This document shows positions 9,335 through 21,094 of a DNA stretch of 28,385 nt, piece after piece. Source of the DNA: Owenia fusiformis (taxonomy: Eukaryota > Annelida > Polychaeta > Sabellida > Oweniidae); NCBI GenBank assembly GCA_903813345.2, contig CAIIXF020000001.1, positions 59,601,885 through 59,630,269 of the forward strand. The letters run 5' to 3'. A program made the translations under genes and the position numbers. Under the pieces are notes generated by a model. That model was not told the origin of the DNA. It saw nothing but the letters and a program-made list of their open reading frames with translations, and searched no databases. Numbering within the stretch: the first letter of the stretch is position 1; the number at the start of each line of letters is the position of its first letter.

Positions 9335-11300
9335 CAGGCATCTACGCCAACAATAAAATAGTGTGTTAAATCATCAATGATTTACATTGTGAATCATTCT
9401 TCGAGAAAGCAGTTGGTTTATTTTATGTCAATCATTGATACTTTTCAAAATGAATTATTCCCAATGGAGACTATTCCTCGATATAGAAACGAAAAATTAT
9501 ATACAAAGGAAATGTCAATAAACATCATAATCTATTATAATATACATTTAAAGTCAAATAAATCAGCTGAACACAATAAGATATACGATAACGCATATTC
9601 CCATTGACATTTAATGCAGTATCTTTTATTTTCTGCGCAATAACTTAGCGTCTTCATTTTCCGGTGGATAGTATCCCACAAAACAAATATTGGTATAACA
9701 GATCACTTAGCTTTACAAAGATGATGCATTGGAAAGTTGATGTTATCTGGTCGGCCAGTCACATAAATAAGAATACTGACTGATCAGCTGCTTAATCAAA
9801 GTTAACTCTATGAACTTGGACTCCCACTTATTCATGTCCCTTGTCGAAAGCATCGGCAACCACTTGTTTCTGAGTTCTCAACTAAAATAAATTGATACCT
9901 TATTTAAGTGTCCTGTGTAAAGATGGTACAGATAAGGGAATTGATTTCTATTTCCATTGTTCTATTAGCCACTCTTTGTTGTCTAATAATTGCATTATCT
10001 TCGTAATGAACCAATTCTTCAAACGATTCAACAAAAGTAGACTAAAAAGCGATACTTGATTCAATTACTTATAATGTTATGTCTGTTTGTATATGATGAG
10101 ATATTCATCGCAATTACCTTATCTGCTCTTTCCGGATTAGCTAAAGATATGGATAATGGACCCAATCACAAAATACAAATATTTACAAAATTCACTGGTT
10201 CAATTTATGGGTGCACTAAATCATACAAACATCGTATATCTTCCGAGTATATGACCAACAATAACAATATATCAAGGGAGTTTTTGAGTTTTTATACAAA
10301 TGCATGCCAAGGTATTTATAGAACAATCTTCTTTTTTAAACCAATGTAGATAATTGGAATCATGATTAACTGAAAATCAATTTGAATGTTTCTAATATAT
10401 TTGTTTCTTGGTAAAAGCAATACATTTGACGTTTCATATTATAAAAAAAGAAGATGAAAAAGGTTTAAAGTATCAGAGATTATTAGCAAAAGTAGACCTG
10501 CATTCAGCCTGCAAATTAAGACAATGTTACAAGAACTACTACATGTAGCTGATAATGATTTTAACAAAGCCGCTCGTATGTATTATTATTTGATTTATGG
10601 AAATAAAGTTATGATAAAAAAACAACATGTACCTGAAGATTTTACCGTAGACTTCAGATTGTTTTGCCTTTTAATGAAGACAATGTCATTGTCATTGTTG
10701 TGGAAACATACACCTTGGCTGTAAGCGGAGAAATATGAACTCAGTAAAGCGTGTAATGATTGGTCTTCACGCTCTTCTTATTCAGTCTAATTAGTTCGTG
10801 GGCGAATTAATTTCCATTTGATTTGAAAGGATTTTTGATGCTTGATTCACAAGTCATTAATTGACGGATTTTCAACGATAATTTCAACACGAAGTTTGAC
10901 ATTTCAAATTGTTCAATTTATCAATTTTGCTGCTAGTTGGGATGATCTCAAAATTAGCAGTGGTGTGTACGAGAGTAACCAGCGCATCAGGGAGCGGGTC
11001 GTTTTTTGAATATTACATCAGGAACTCATAAAAGTAAAAAAAAAACAGATTGACAAAAAGTACATCGATAACAAATCTTTGCAAAATGCACATTGATATT
11101 AAAGATATCCAACAAATAAGCTGTTACAAACTTTACCATGTACAACAGTCACCTTCGGTCTGTGATTTGTACTGACATTCTGTCCAACTCGTTTTTTGAT
11201 ATCACCAACAAACCACCAGAGCTTTAGCAATGACTGACATATTACGTCTCTTGCGTACCACCTTCGTTTGCGCAAATTCTCACCGATTTGGACCAATCAG
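9335..11300. other. about 2 kb with no confirmed gene
   Basis: Small structure only: AAATCAT-CA-ATGATTT at 9368-9383. The most coding-looking open frame is 10458-10724 on the + strand, described among the findings. A 65-codon reverse frame at 11099-11296 ends at the flank of the 2.7-kb element and has no recognised domain. Confidence 0.45.
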
Positions 11301-11304
11301 AGGT

Positions 11305-11315
11305 GTATGTCATCT
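11305..11315. repeat. 11-bp direct repeat GTATGTCATCT, left copy
   Basis: Exact match to 14048-14058. It lies 25 bases before the left terminal repeat; the intervening bases include TTATAAG, which forms a hairpin with the CTTATAA of the element end (11331-11349). It may be a target duplication separated by a later insertion, or the element may truly begin at 11316. Confidence 0.5.
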
Positions 11316-11381
11316 CAATACAGGTTTACATTATAAGCGTCCCTTATAAAAGATTCAACCTTGAAAGTCCGAATTTAAACC

Positions 11382-11570
11382 GTTGCACAATCATTGCACA
11401 ATCATTGATCCAATCATTTATGCAACCATGCCAACGGTTACAATGCAACCATTACAATTTTGGTTGTAAACTCATTGAAAATGTTTCAATCATATGTAAC
11501 CATTGTAAACGCTTGACAATTTTGATTGCATTTCATGCCACCGTTTCAATCAAATGCAACCCTTAAAAAC
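11382..11570. repeat. left subterminal repeat zone
   Basis: CAATCATTG occurs twice in the first 30 bases, then variants CCAATCATTTATGCAACCAT, TACAATGCAACCATTACAAT and TTTCAATCA follow at irregular 10-25 base spacing. The zone mirrors 13785-14006. Confidence 0.65.
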
Positions 11571-12059
11571 TATGGCAATATTATCTCAATACAACACAAA
11601 ATAATTATATTGGTCTTTAAAATATATTTTTAAATGTATGTATTTCATGCATACGTGTCAGAATTTAAATGGTTTGATAAAAAAGACATTTAAAGTATTG
11701 AAATAGTTTAGTAAACTTGTCTTGTGAATGAAAATATATTGAACCAATTTCCATCTAACCTTGAAGGATGGTGATTGTCTCACTCGCATGTATATTATCT
11801 AGATGACAGCAATGCTAAAGCATAGCAAATCCCCTTGCTGCCATGACTATCATTTTTACAAAATCCCTCCGCTACTTTTTAAGTTATTGCAAAAACATTT
11901 GAAATAATCTTGATTCGGTCAAGTCTTGAATTTTACAAATTCAGACACTTATACTTCACCTTGTAATCATCACAATTATAAAGGAAGTAAAATGTGTCTG
12001 GAGGGAAGAAATCCTTCAATTAGAAAATAATCTGATTATTGATTTGATATTTTTATTTG

Positions 12060-12240
12060 ATTACAGTAAGACTCGGTCTCTCTAGTTTGATTAGAGTCTG
12101 CTTTGAAGGATGTGTCTAAAGAAACTTTATTAATCCATTAATCCATAAACAAAACAAAAATAATTTGGCAAGGCAAAAACAAGCCTTATTACAGAGAAAC
12201 TCTCAGTTTGATTAGAGTGTGCTATAAAGGAAGCATCTTA
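12060..12240. repeat. spaced direct repeat, about 45 bp each, offset about 122
   Basis: TCTAGTTTGATTAGAGTCTG (within 12077-12118) recurs as TCTCAGTTTGATTAGAGTGT (within 12199-12240), each preceded by ATTACAG and followed by CT..AAGGA. It lies in the interior of the 2.7-kb element. Confidence 0.6.
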
Positions 12241-12547
12241 TGTCATTTAATTATTCAAGTTTAGAGTTTTGAAAAATAAGACCCGTTTTTTTATTTTTCA
12301 ATTGACACATATTATTTAAACTGAAAACGCCTTTCAGTACAAATGCCCTGCCCTAGTGAATACAGTAAAACCATGGACTTTCAATCTATTGAATCCCTCT
12401 GGTGAAACTAAATAAATAAAAATGAAATACAAAAATTCTGAAAATATTATTTTCAGTTTCATATACTTGCTATTTGAGATTTCTTAGCACTTATTGAAGC
12501 AATTGAATAAATAAATAAACCCTCAATGAACTATGAACCCTATTTCT

Positions 12548-12652
12548 GGTCAAGCATTTTAATTAGCCGTTCAACCGTTTTAATTAGCTGTTCAACCGTT
12601 TTAATTAGCTGTTCAACCGTTTTAATTGGCTGTTCAAGCATTTTGATTTGCC
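12548..12652. repeat. 21-bp minisatellite, five units
   Basis: Five adjacent units, the middle ones GTTCAACCGTTTTAATTAGC plus T, vary by a few bases at the outer units (GGTCAAGCATTTTAATTAGC, GTTCAAGCATTTTGATTTGC). Twenty-one bases keeps the reading frame, so one frame reads a repeated heptapeptide, but there is no supporting open gene. It lies within the 2.7-kb element. Confidence 0.85.
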
Positions 12653-13321
12653 TAAACCCATGAGAATATTAATATGTAGTAGGTATTGTTGTGTTGAGCA
12701 TTATTATAAATTTGCCAAGAAAGAACATGGTAATTAAATCTGTTATGAATAATGTGTTTCACACATAATATACAGTCAATATCAAAATATTTCTCTTGTT
12801 TGTATTTTTTAAATTTAAGTGAGTCATACTCTTGATATAAGTTGTTAACTACACATATATGGATACATTTGAAAAAACATTCTCACTAAATAATTTGAGT
12901 TCTTTTCATAATTAACATTAAAGATACATCATTTTGGCCATATTAGATAAAGGGAAATAAAAACCTATCAGTCTTACAGACTGGGCATTATGTCTCATAG
13001 CTACTATATAGAAAGCATATTACTATAAAAATGTTAATTCTGTATACAAAGTTTTTAAATCTGTATGTTAAATGATATGGATTCTCCATTATTTTTTGAA
13101 AGGCATTTTATTCTATAATAGATTTTTTAATAGAAATATGAGACATTTTTTTAAACATACCCCATTATATATTAATTATGGACAGAAATCATGTATAAGT
13201 CATTGCGTGATTCAGTTTAATCGGGCGCTTCCAAATTGGTTATAGCAGGGGGAAGAAGGAGGTACAGATTCTGGATACTTGCTTAGGAGGATGGCTGATG
13301 AACATGCCAATATTGTGTTGA

Positions 13322-13580
13322 ATTGCCAATAGTTAACTGAATACTGCCAATAGCTTAATGAATACCGTCAATAGTTTAACGAATACTGGAAAAAGTTATT
13401 GAATACTGCCAATATTATAATGAATACTAACAATTAGTTCATTGAATACTGGCAATAATGTTATGAATACTGGCAATAGTTTATTGAATACTGCTAATAT
13501 TATAATGAATGCTTGCAATAGTATAATGAACATTGCCAGAAGTGTCACTTTTATGAACACTTTTAGAAGTTTGATGAACA
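13322..13580. repeat. second 21-bp minisatellite, about ten degenerate units
   Basis: Units of the form TGAATACTGCCAATAGTTTA plus A repeat about ten times, with 20- and 22-base variants, then decay into TGAACATTGCCAGAAG and TGAACACTTTTAGAAG. Frames on both strands stay open across it (13442-13639 forward, 13396-13581 reverse) because 21 is a multiple of three; the resulting heptads are not evidence of a protein. Same period as the array at 12548 but different sequence. Confidence 0.8.
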
Positions 13581-13784
13581 CTAGATATGGTAATTTTAAT
13601 TGTGTAAATAATGTAATTGACAGAGAACTAAACTTTTAGTAATTTACTATAATAAACATGCATGTATGTTTGCAGAAAAAATATCTTAATATACTGTTGT
13701 TGAATAGAGGTAGATTCAAATCAATACTTAAAGATAATTTTAATTCAGGTAAAATGATAATTTTTTGGAACGATACTAATTCAG

Positions 13785-14006
13785 GATGGTTGCAGGGGTT
13801 AAACTATGCAATCATTGAACAAAACATATTGCAACCATTTACATTTCAATGCGAAATGGTTGCAGATTACAATGATTGTCGTTGAAAAAGAGTTGACTTC
13901 ACTTGGTTGAACGCAATGGTTGCACAATGATTGCTTATCATTGTACAATGGTTTTTCCTTTGATCTTAGTAGTTGAAACAATCAGTATTCAATGATTGAT
14001 GGAAAT
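13785..14006. repeat. right subterminal repeat zone
   Basis: Copies of GGTTGCA, CAATGATTG and ATGGTTGCACAATGATTG are strewn through the zone, the complements of the left-side motifs. Opposing short open frames here are products of the repeat. Confidence 0.65.
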
Positions 14007-14047
14007 GGTTTGAATTCGGACTTTCAAGGTTGAATTTTTTATAAGGG

Positions 14048-14058
14048 GTATGTCATCT
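14048..14058. repeat. 11-bp direct repeat GTATGTCATCT, right copy
   Basis: Exact match to 11305-11315 and directly adjacent to the right terminal repeat. Confidence 0.55.
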
Positions 14059-15815
14059 TTGAATAATTGGGTCAATCCCCTGCTATTATAGAGATCTTAC
14101 TCATTCTCAGTGGTTTTCAAAAATCCAAGATCTTTTGATTAATCATCATCATGATTGAACGACGCAGAGTCAAATGCGCATGGATACATGTATGCATTCA
14201 TCAACCGTCGCTACATTTCTTGTTACTACACAAACATGTTGTAAGAGTATAAAAAATATGACATAGCACCAAGAATGGATCCTCGAAAAACACCACATTT
14301 CACAGGTATATATTGAAAGTAACGTTCGTATGATACATTACTTCTTACAACTGAGATCTAAAGTAAGAAATACGTTTTAAAAAAATTCAAAATACAAAGT
14401 ACCTTTCTCTTTTGTATATGTTTTTTCCCCAAATATACAAACATGGAATCTAACGTATCAAACGCTTTCGGTAAATCCAACGAATCCATTGAAATTTCTA
14501 ATGCTATAGGACACATCCTAGGTTGATGTGTTGCATGGAATCTGAATTTTAAGTACAAACTAATTTTTTCTCTTTGCTATCAACAGCTTACTTGTGAATG
14601 TTCTCTCTGAATCGTATGATTTGATTTTTCCACTAGCTTGTCATGTTTTATTTGTTTTATCTGTTTAGACTCTCATTGACTCATCGAATAGAAACAGCAA
14701 TTGTGTCATTAAAAGTTTGAAAATGTATTCTTATCATTCATTTACTATTTTTATGACTTTAAAAGTTATTTTAGAAAAAAGAAACTTTTGAAAATGGGCT
14801 CCTTTTTATTTCTCAAATATTCATATTTCCCGCCAATTTTGAAATGAAAGTTGAAATTTGATCGTTTACAACTCAATTATCCCACTTTAGATACAGAACA
14901 AAAAGTCTTTCAAACTCTACTTTTTAATAAATAATATTTTGTTAAAATTGGGCAAGGCTACAATATAATTACCAAACTGGGTTATACTTAAAATGAAGCC
15001 TTTAGGGTTTTTATTGTCAAATGATCCACCGATTTCTTCTCCACTTTGTGTGTCATTAGATTTACTTATAAATGTAGGCTTATATTTTCAATTTTATTCC
15101 GTCTAGTTTAGCTCAATTGCAAATATTTGGATTTACCATTTGTATTTGATATAATACACCTGGGGTCCTTCAGCGACTATATGAAGGTCATATCAACAAT
15201 TCAAATTACCACTAATGATGCAATTTTAGTCGTCATTTCCACACACTTCGCTACATGGAAACAAACTGTCGTTCTTATTTGAATCTCCTCTGCACTCAAA
15301 CACATCAAAGGGACTGAGAGCCAGGAAATAGCATCAACCCTTTTTATATAATTCCATTTTGTTCTTAGGCATCCTGCGCTAAAAGTCTCAGGTTATTTCC
15401 TGCAAGTATTCCATATATGCTTTTAAGTATTGCAAAACGGCGAGTGAGGAATTGTTCCATTTTAACTACGCAATCTCTTAGAGTTTCTTCCCATACATCA
15501 CATGTTTCGTCTTCATGCTTATCAAAAATTAACAATAAATACTTTGCGACTAGGAATTTCCCTCATCTTACCACCGATTCCAACCTCACAATTCACGGAG
15601 AACTCATTGTAGTTACCATCGACTTTATCCATTTGCAGGTCCCAACGGTAGTTTAGATAAAATTTTGTTTCATTAAAGTATATTGCTCACTTTGTACAAA
15701 ATGCATCGCGAATAAAATTTGCTTCCAACTTAATATGACACAAATGACTTCAATTCTCTATTAAGGAAGTAGTATGTGATGCCAAAATGAGGAAATCCAT
15801 TGGAATCTAAAATGT
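14059..15815. other. about 1.75 kb, nothing recognised
   Basis: AT-rich spacer. A single TTTCCCGCC at 14826-14834 matches the E2F consensus but stands alone. Open frames under 80 codons show no domain. Confidence 0.45.
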
Positions 15816-15816
15816 A

Positions 15817-16201
15817 CAAGGTGGACAAAAATTTAGACACTCACACATATTCTATTTAAAGAGAGAATCAGAGATAGCGAGCAGGCTAAACAAAAAATTG
15901 TTTCAATTTTAGAATGTTTTTGGCTCATGTCATTCCTTGTCATGTCTATTTTCTAAAAATCACAAAAGTGCATACTTTATTCAAGGAAAACGAAAGATTT
16001 TTACAATAATGTATTATTGGTTACCATTCTTATTATTTGGGAGAATTTAAACATTTTTCACCCATTTTTGCACTTTGAATCATTAATAACTTCACCAATT
16101 TATAACATATTGTGAATCTTTTGGGAGATATTGCATTTGATATTGTAAGGAATAGATTGGAAGGTCAATTATGCACGTTGCTTGTAATTTTGTCACCCCT
16201 A
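15817..16201. mobile_element. probable mariner-type miniature element, 385 bp
   Basis: The left end CAAGGTGGACAAAAATTT follows a TA; the right end, read on the other strand, begins TAGGGGTGACAAAATTA and is also followed by TA. Tc1/mariner elements insert at TA and many have ends of the CAGGGTG-ACAAAAA type, which is established for the superfamily. The pairing of the two ends is imperfect (about 15 matching positions) and there is no transposase, so this is a degraded non-autonomous copy at best. Confidence 0.4.
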
Positions 16202-16204
16202 TAC

Positions 16205-19200
16205 AGATCTGATTCTGCCTTTAAAAGAGCCGATATGAACCAAATGTCATGACAATTAAGGAATATAAAGTTTGAACATGTTTGTCTATGTATGTAAACA
16301 ATTCAAGTTTTCATAAAAAAAACTTTCGAAATTGCAGAATTTTTCATAACTTTTAAAGTTTTAGGTACTTCTTATTTTTGTATCATCTTATTCATATCTC
16401 TCCGAAATATCATTTTTATTTGTTTTTTATTATAAAAACTAGCGTTTAATTGGCATCCTGTATGAATTGTTCCAAAAATCAAATGATGCGTTGGCTATCT
16501 AATTGAATATCTATGTTAAAAGGCTATATACATCCAAGAGGATGTCAAGCTGAGATGTGTAAAGTATATGTAAATGTAAAGTATAGATGAATAAAAAATG
16601 AAAATAACGAGCCGTTTGCAATATTGGCCCTTCATGTCTTAATACCAACCCACCTAAATGTTACATAAATATACAAGTCATTTTAAAATGGTATAACAAG
16701 TCAAAATCCCGCGGTACGTAGCTTTCCGCGAGATTCTCAAAAGTATAAATTGATACGTATTCGGAAGCCAGCATAGGCCAAACTGCCCCAATTCATGTCA
16801 CCATACTAGTCAATGGGCAAAAGGGCAAACGCCTGACTTTTTATCTCGAGTTATGGATTTACGTGGCCTCACTGGCCTATCTGAGGTTCTAAACCTATGT
16901 CTAAGCTACATTTTGACACTAAACTCAATAGGGGTATTAGGGCATTTGGGCCTAATAGTATTCAAAGGACATGAGTATAATGATTCTCATTGCCACCAAC
17001 GTGAAATTGCAAATCTCCGGTTCCAAACACAGATCTGAAACTGATCGGGTATCTGAAGTAGACTAAGTAGCGGTTGTTTTGTATGCGCCACGTTGACGCA
17101 TTAACTGGGCGCAATGTCAAATATGCTTGGTCAGCTGTCATTGTCTTGTAATACTATCACTGTTAATAACACAATACCAGGGAGTTGTCTGGGAAGTCAA
17201 CATATTTACTAACCTCTTACGAGAATAGCCGAAAATAACGTGCCCTTTGCTCAAAAATATGCACATATAATGTCTTACAACTATACTACTCTTAACTTTC
17301 AATTATTACAAGTACATGTACGTCATCATGCTCCACTCTTTGATTGAGGGCAAGAATTACATTATTTTAGCCTTGTTACCCTTCATTTCTATGAGTGAGA
17401 TAGCAAGTGAGATTATTTTCCTGGTTTACTCATCAGCAATGAAAAACTAGATCAACAGTACTTGGTTTTCACAAGTGCTTCAACTTGATTCAATTATCAC
17501 TTAGTCAAAACAGCCTGAAGGTATGCTATACGTGCACAACGAGAGTGTAGATGATTCAACAGATCTTATATATTATCTGATTGTTACGGAGGCCCATGTC
17601 TGGGTGGAACCAGAGAATCAATCTCTGCTTAAGACTGATTGCTTTAGACACTCTAATGTGTATTTGCGATGAGGTATCGCTATGAGCCACGCCTTGTGAA
17701 TGGATACAGAGGACAATTAGCTCGCTCACCTACTACTTAGACGAATTCTGGTTAAAAGGTTTTCAACATGGACAAATGGTATTTACGCCATTCGGATGAA
17801 CCTAACCATACTTTTGTCTCTCCTGATTTATCAACACCTCTGCACATTTGTCTTACTTTTTGAGGAATACCAGATGCAGTTGCCCGATTTGTGGCTAGGC
17901 AAACGTCTTTTATGTAAGGAGTCTTATCCCAATTCAGGCTTACATTTGCATTATGGCTACGTACACATATAATTCATGACTTCTTCAGTAGTTTATAACT
18001 AAGCCTGGAGGCTCTGGAGGAAATGCAAAATGTCACTTGACTTTTTGGTGATCATTTTGAGGTCATTTCTGAACTTCACATTCAAATCAACTTCTTAAGT
18101 AATATAAAACCACCTTCTAAGTTGCCTCACTGACCTATTTTATTGTTTCTCAAAACATTTTTCACATAAGCAGGAAAATTGTGTAGGGAATTCCAGTCCC
18201 AAAAATTAATGAGTGACAACTTACTATTCCTCTGAATGTATACTCTTCTCGAAAGGTAGAAACATCCATTGTTTTCACCTTAAAATGGTAGTACTCGACA
18301 ATGATCGAAGGTGCAAGGCCGCGGTAGACCTCAAATACAGTAACAAAATATATTTTAATCCTGATGGAGTTTTCACAAGCGTGTCGAGACAAGTAAGCAC
18401 AACTGCCTTACGTGCCTAGACGTGTAATGTTAAGTACGGCCTACATAAAATAAAATGATAAAATCCCAACTTGTGGACCACTAGCCTTTTTATTCCTCGG
18501 ACACCCTATAGCTCTGATGTAGGAGATATTATAAAAAATATAAGCGTTGACTAGATATTCTATTCTCTGTTAGCAGCACCAGCCCTTGGGCAAATGCATC
18601 AGGACAAATCATAAAAGACAGCTGTAATTCAACCTCATTCTCATTATCTATTGACAATTTACCGTTTCACTTATAACTTAATCTCAAGTTAATACAATCA
18701 AGTCGACGATATTAACAATTTATAGAATTTCATCTCAAAATAAAGAGGCTCGACTTGCAGAATCAGAGGCACATGCAATTTTGCAAACCTTGTTTTAATT
18801 TCAGATTCATTCAGTCTATACCTTGTACAACATATCTTTTAACTAAAATCGACAGGATGCCTTTTGCAATTAATGACAATTATCAAATCCTATGCTAAAT
18901 ATAATGTGATGAAGACTGACAAAAATGATCCATTTTGCAAGTAACTCAATAAAGCAACGCAACCAAATGGTTCTGTCAAGTTAACTACTTTTCGTATGCT
19001 AACTAAAGTAAACGAGGATACCATCTGTCGAGGATCCTGATAAGATCTAAGCAGATATGATGAATTGTGCCTTTTACTGAGACCAAAGTAAAATGAAACC
19101 CGAATATATAATTGGAAAAAATAATTGAGTCTGATGATACAGGCCACAAATTCATCTTTCCTCCTTTCCTTTCGTCCTACCTTAACAAAATACTGCTTAT

Positions 19201-19285
19201 ATAAGTACTCAATATTCTTCAAAGGCATTTGAAGTTGTTATTGTGATGGTAGCGTTATTCACAAAAGTAAAGCAATATAGAGTAA
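16205..19285. other. about 3 kb with no recognised gene
   Basis: One GC-rich hairpin, ATCCCGCGG (16706-16714) against CCGCGAGAT (16726-16734), stands out. Open frames of 60-112 codons (for example 18890-19228 reverse, 18162-18392 reverse) have no domain I recognise. CGGACACCCTATAG at about 18505-18520 resembles one mariner-type end, but no partner was found. Confidence 0.45.
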
Positions 19286-19351
19286 AATATTAGGGTCGTT
19301 CGAAAAGTTTTGCACGAAAGCTTATCAAGACAAGAAATTTCATCATTTTTA

Positions 19352-20074
19352 CATGAAAGGAGCACGTAGGTAATCGCAAACAATTTCTGAAGCTTATATC
19401 TTAGATTATGACTATTTTCTGACAATGAAGAGAGGTTTATCTTTTAGATCAATTCATTATCTCAAAGAAAATTATATACAGTAATAATAAAGTCAAACAA
19501 ACTCGGAGATATTTAACTAGCAATCAACCCATCAACACACTTTTTTAAAGATGTTGACCCCATTTTCACCAAAAATGCAATCATTTTTTACAATGTTTAA
19601 TGCATTACTATTCTTTATTTTGATGTGTCAAAAAGTTCTTAAAAGAAAATCTTAATTGCTTTAAGATAAGTGTTCCCCATGTTATTTCTCCATTAAAAAG
19701 TCTCATACTATCCATTGGTTTCAGTTCATTTTGGTCATCCAAATTCAGTATCTTTAAAGTCCCCGGAGCAATCAACTTTTCCTTTTAGGAAATCGAACAT
19801 GTCTCTAAGCACATTCTAATTGTGCATTCAACAATATAATAAAAGGTTGCATTTTTGGTAAAAATTAGGTCAACATTTTTGAAAAAGTATGTTGATTGGT
19901 CCATTGACCCTTCAACATCACTTAGGTCTGATTAACTAAATGATCATTATATATACTTTTCTTGAAGATAATGAATGGATCTAAAAGATACACCCATGTT
20001 CATGATCAGAAAATATTCATAATTCAAGTTAGAATCGTTTGAAATTGTTTGCGATAACCTACGTGCTCCTTTAA
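19352..20074. mobile_element. folded-back insert, arms about 350 bp, nested in the mariner-type element
   Basis: AAAGGAGCACGTAGGTAATC on the left (19356 onward) is the complement of the right end, which reads AAAGGAGCACGTAGGTTATC from 20072 backward. Pairing continues through CGCAAACAATTTC, ATTTTCTGA, TATCTTTTAGATC, CATTCATTATCT, GTTGACC and CACCAAAAATGCAA (19574 against 19853), and weaker blocks reach the centre near 19714. Blocks keep the same centre, so few indels have occurred; identity by eye is about 70-80 percent outside and lower inside. TA flanks both ends (19350-19351 and 20075-20076). No coding content. Confidence 0.75.
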
Positions 20075-20470
20075 TACAGATATAGAATCACCATTCTTAC
20101 AACCATATGTGAAATTTCAGGACCGCAGGCAATGCATTTCCTGAGATACATTGACTTTAAACCAATTGGTACATGGTCCATATGATGCCATTGAAGTGAA
20201 TTAATTTTGTGAATGCCTTGATAGGCTGAAATGGTTTGGCAAGCCTTTGTTCTGTGAACTGTTTGTTCTGTAGGTTTATGCTATAACTAATTTATATTTA
20301 ATCTAAATATATAGTAATTAATATGTAGTCTTCCTTTTCAGTAATGAATCACTTGAAGCATTATATCCACTCCATAAGTAAACGTCTGAACCATCCAACC
20401 TAGGATATCAACCCTTCTTATAACTATAGCTACCCTCAATACATTTTCCCTTCTCTCATTCCATCTTGGA

Positions 20471-20510
20471 ATACCTATATAACCTAATATATATACCTAT
20501 ATAACCTAAT
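20471..20510. repeat. short direct duplication, 22-bp period
   Basis: ATACCTATATAACCTAAT occurs at 20471-20488 and 20493-20510 with a four-base spacer. It lies within the right part of the mariner-type element. Confidence 0.7.
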
Positions 20511-20671
20511 GCCTATATGACTCATTATATGCAATATGTCTTAATGCATGAATGAAAATAACTTGTGTAATACTATTTCCCCATTCTTTATCATATATTC
20601 TATCAATGTTTTCTACTTCAACTTTATTATTTCTAGCCATATTCTCCAATACTTCATGAATTTATGAGAAC

Positions 20672-20689
20672 TTTGATGACGTCATCAAA
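20672..20689. promoter_or_regulatory. 18-bp perfect palindrome centred on a CRE (TGACGTCA)
   Basis: TTTGATGACGTCATCAAA is its own complement and contains the full CREB/ATF site. It lies inside the right part of the mariner-type element. Nothing nearby looks like a transcribed gene, so regulatory activity is inference. Confidence 0.4.
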
Positions 20690-21094
20690 TAACGTGATTT
20701 TTTTTCAAGATGTTTGAAGAATATGTTTTCCTGTTTGGCATAACCAAAGAAAACAAGATGGGAAATATTGATATAAGATTCGCTTTTGCCATGAGAACAA
20801 TACTATAAGATACTGTTTTAATTTAAGTTGACAGTTTATGTTAGTAAATTTAGCATGTTTTGTCATATTGTTCTTTATATATTACGAGTTTTCTTTTTAC
20901 AAAATGATATGGACCAAAGTGTCATCACGTTGGTTACTACTACAACCGTAAAATGTTAATTAGTAGACGTATATACATGAAACCTTGACAGTGTGAGGGA
21001 ATAAGATGGGGGCACCTACCAACTATGAACAAGATTGGTTAATAATTTTCGTAATAAGATATATATGTGCAAAACTTTTTGAACAACCCTTGTA

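Larger units (their letters stand above)
11341..14047. mobile_element. 2.7-kb non-autonomous DNA transposon with 41-bp terminal inverted repeats
   Basis: The left end starts CCCTTATAAAAGATTCAACC and continues TTGAAAGTCCGAATTTAAACC (11341-11381); the right end is its complement with two mismatches (14007-14047). About 200 bp inside each end is packed with CAATCATTG and TGCAACCATT motifs, in inverted orientation between the two sides, as subterminal transposase-binding repeats usually are. GTATGTCATCT abuts the right end (14048-14058) and recurs at 11305-11315, 25 bases outside the left end. The interior has no transposase; it holds a 122-bp-spaced direct repeat and two 21-bp minisatellites. 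Long ends, subterminal repeats and a 10-11-bp duplication would fit a Mutator-like element, but the 25-base offset on the left weakens that. Confidence 0.75.
19290..21092. mobile_element. mariner-type element interrupted by a folded-back insert
   Basis: The left end TTAGGGTCGTTCGAAAAGTT..GCACG (19290 onward) is matched on the other strand at 21092 by CAAGGGTTGTTCAAAAAGTT..GCACA, about 21 of 25 positions alike from GGG inward. TA lies just outside both ends (19288-19289 and 21093-21094), the target of Tc1/mariner transposases. Subtracting the insert at 19352-20074 leaves about 1.08 kb, a little below the usual 1.3 kb for mariners. I see no transposase frame, so it is a dead or non-autonomous copy. 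The 95-codon reverse frame at 21023-21310 reads through the right end and is not evidence of a gene by itself. Confidence 0.6.

Noticed and set aside
13396-13639. Opposing open frames with heptad repeats
   Set aside because: A 21-bp minisatellite automatically keeps frames open on both strands; no gene signal beyond that.
14826-14834. TTTCCCGCC as an E2F site
   Set aside because: A single short motif without partners or a nearby gene is expected by chance at this length.
18162-18392. Reverse frame containing YRGLAPS, reminiscent of the C-terminal part of some LINE reverse transcriptases
   Set aside because: Only about seven residues are suggestive and the surrounding peptide does not follow the family pattern.
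18500-18520. CGGACACCCTATAG as a mariner-type right end
   Set aside because: No matching left end upstream and no TA-flanked partner was found.
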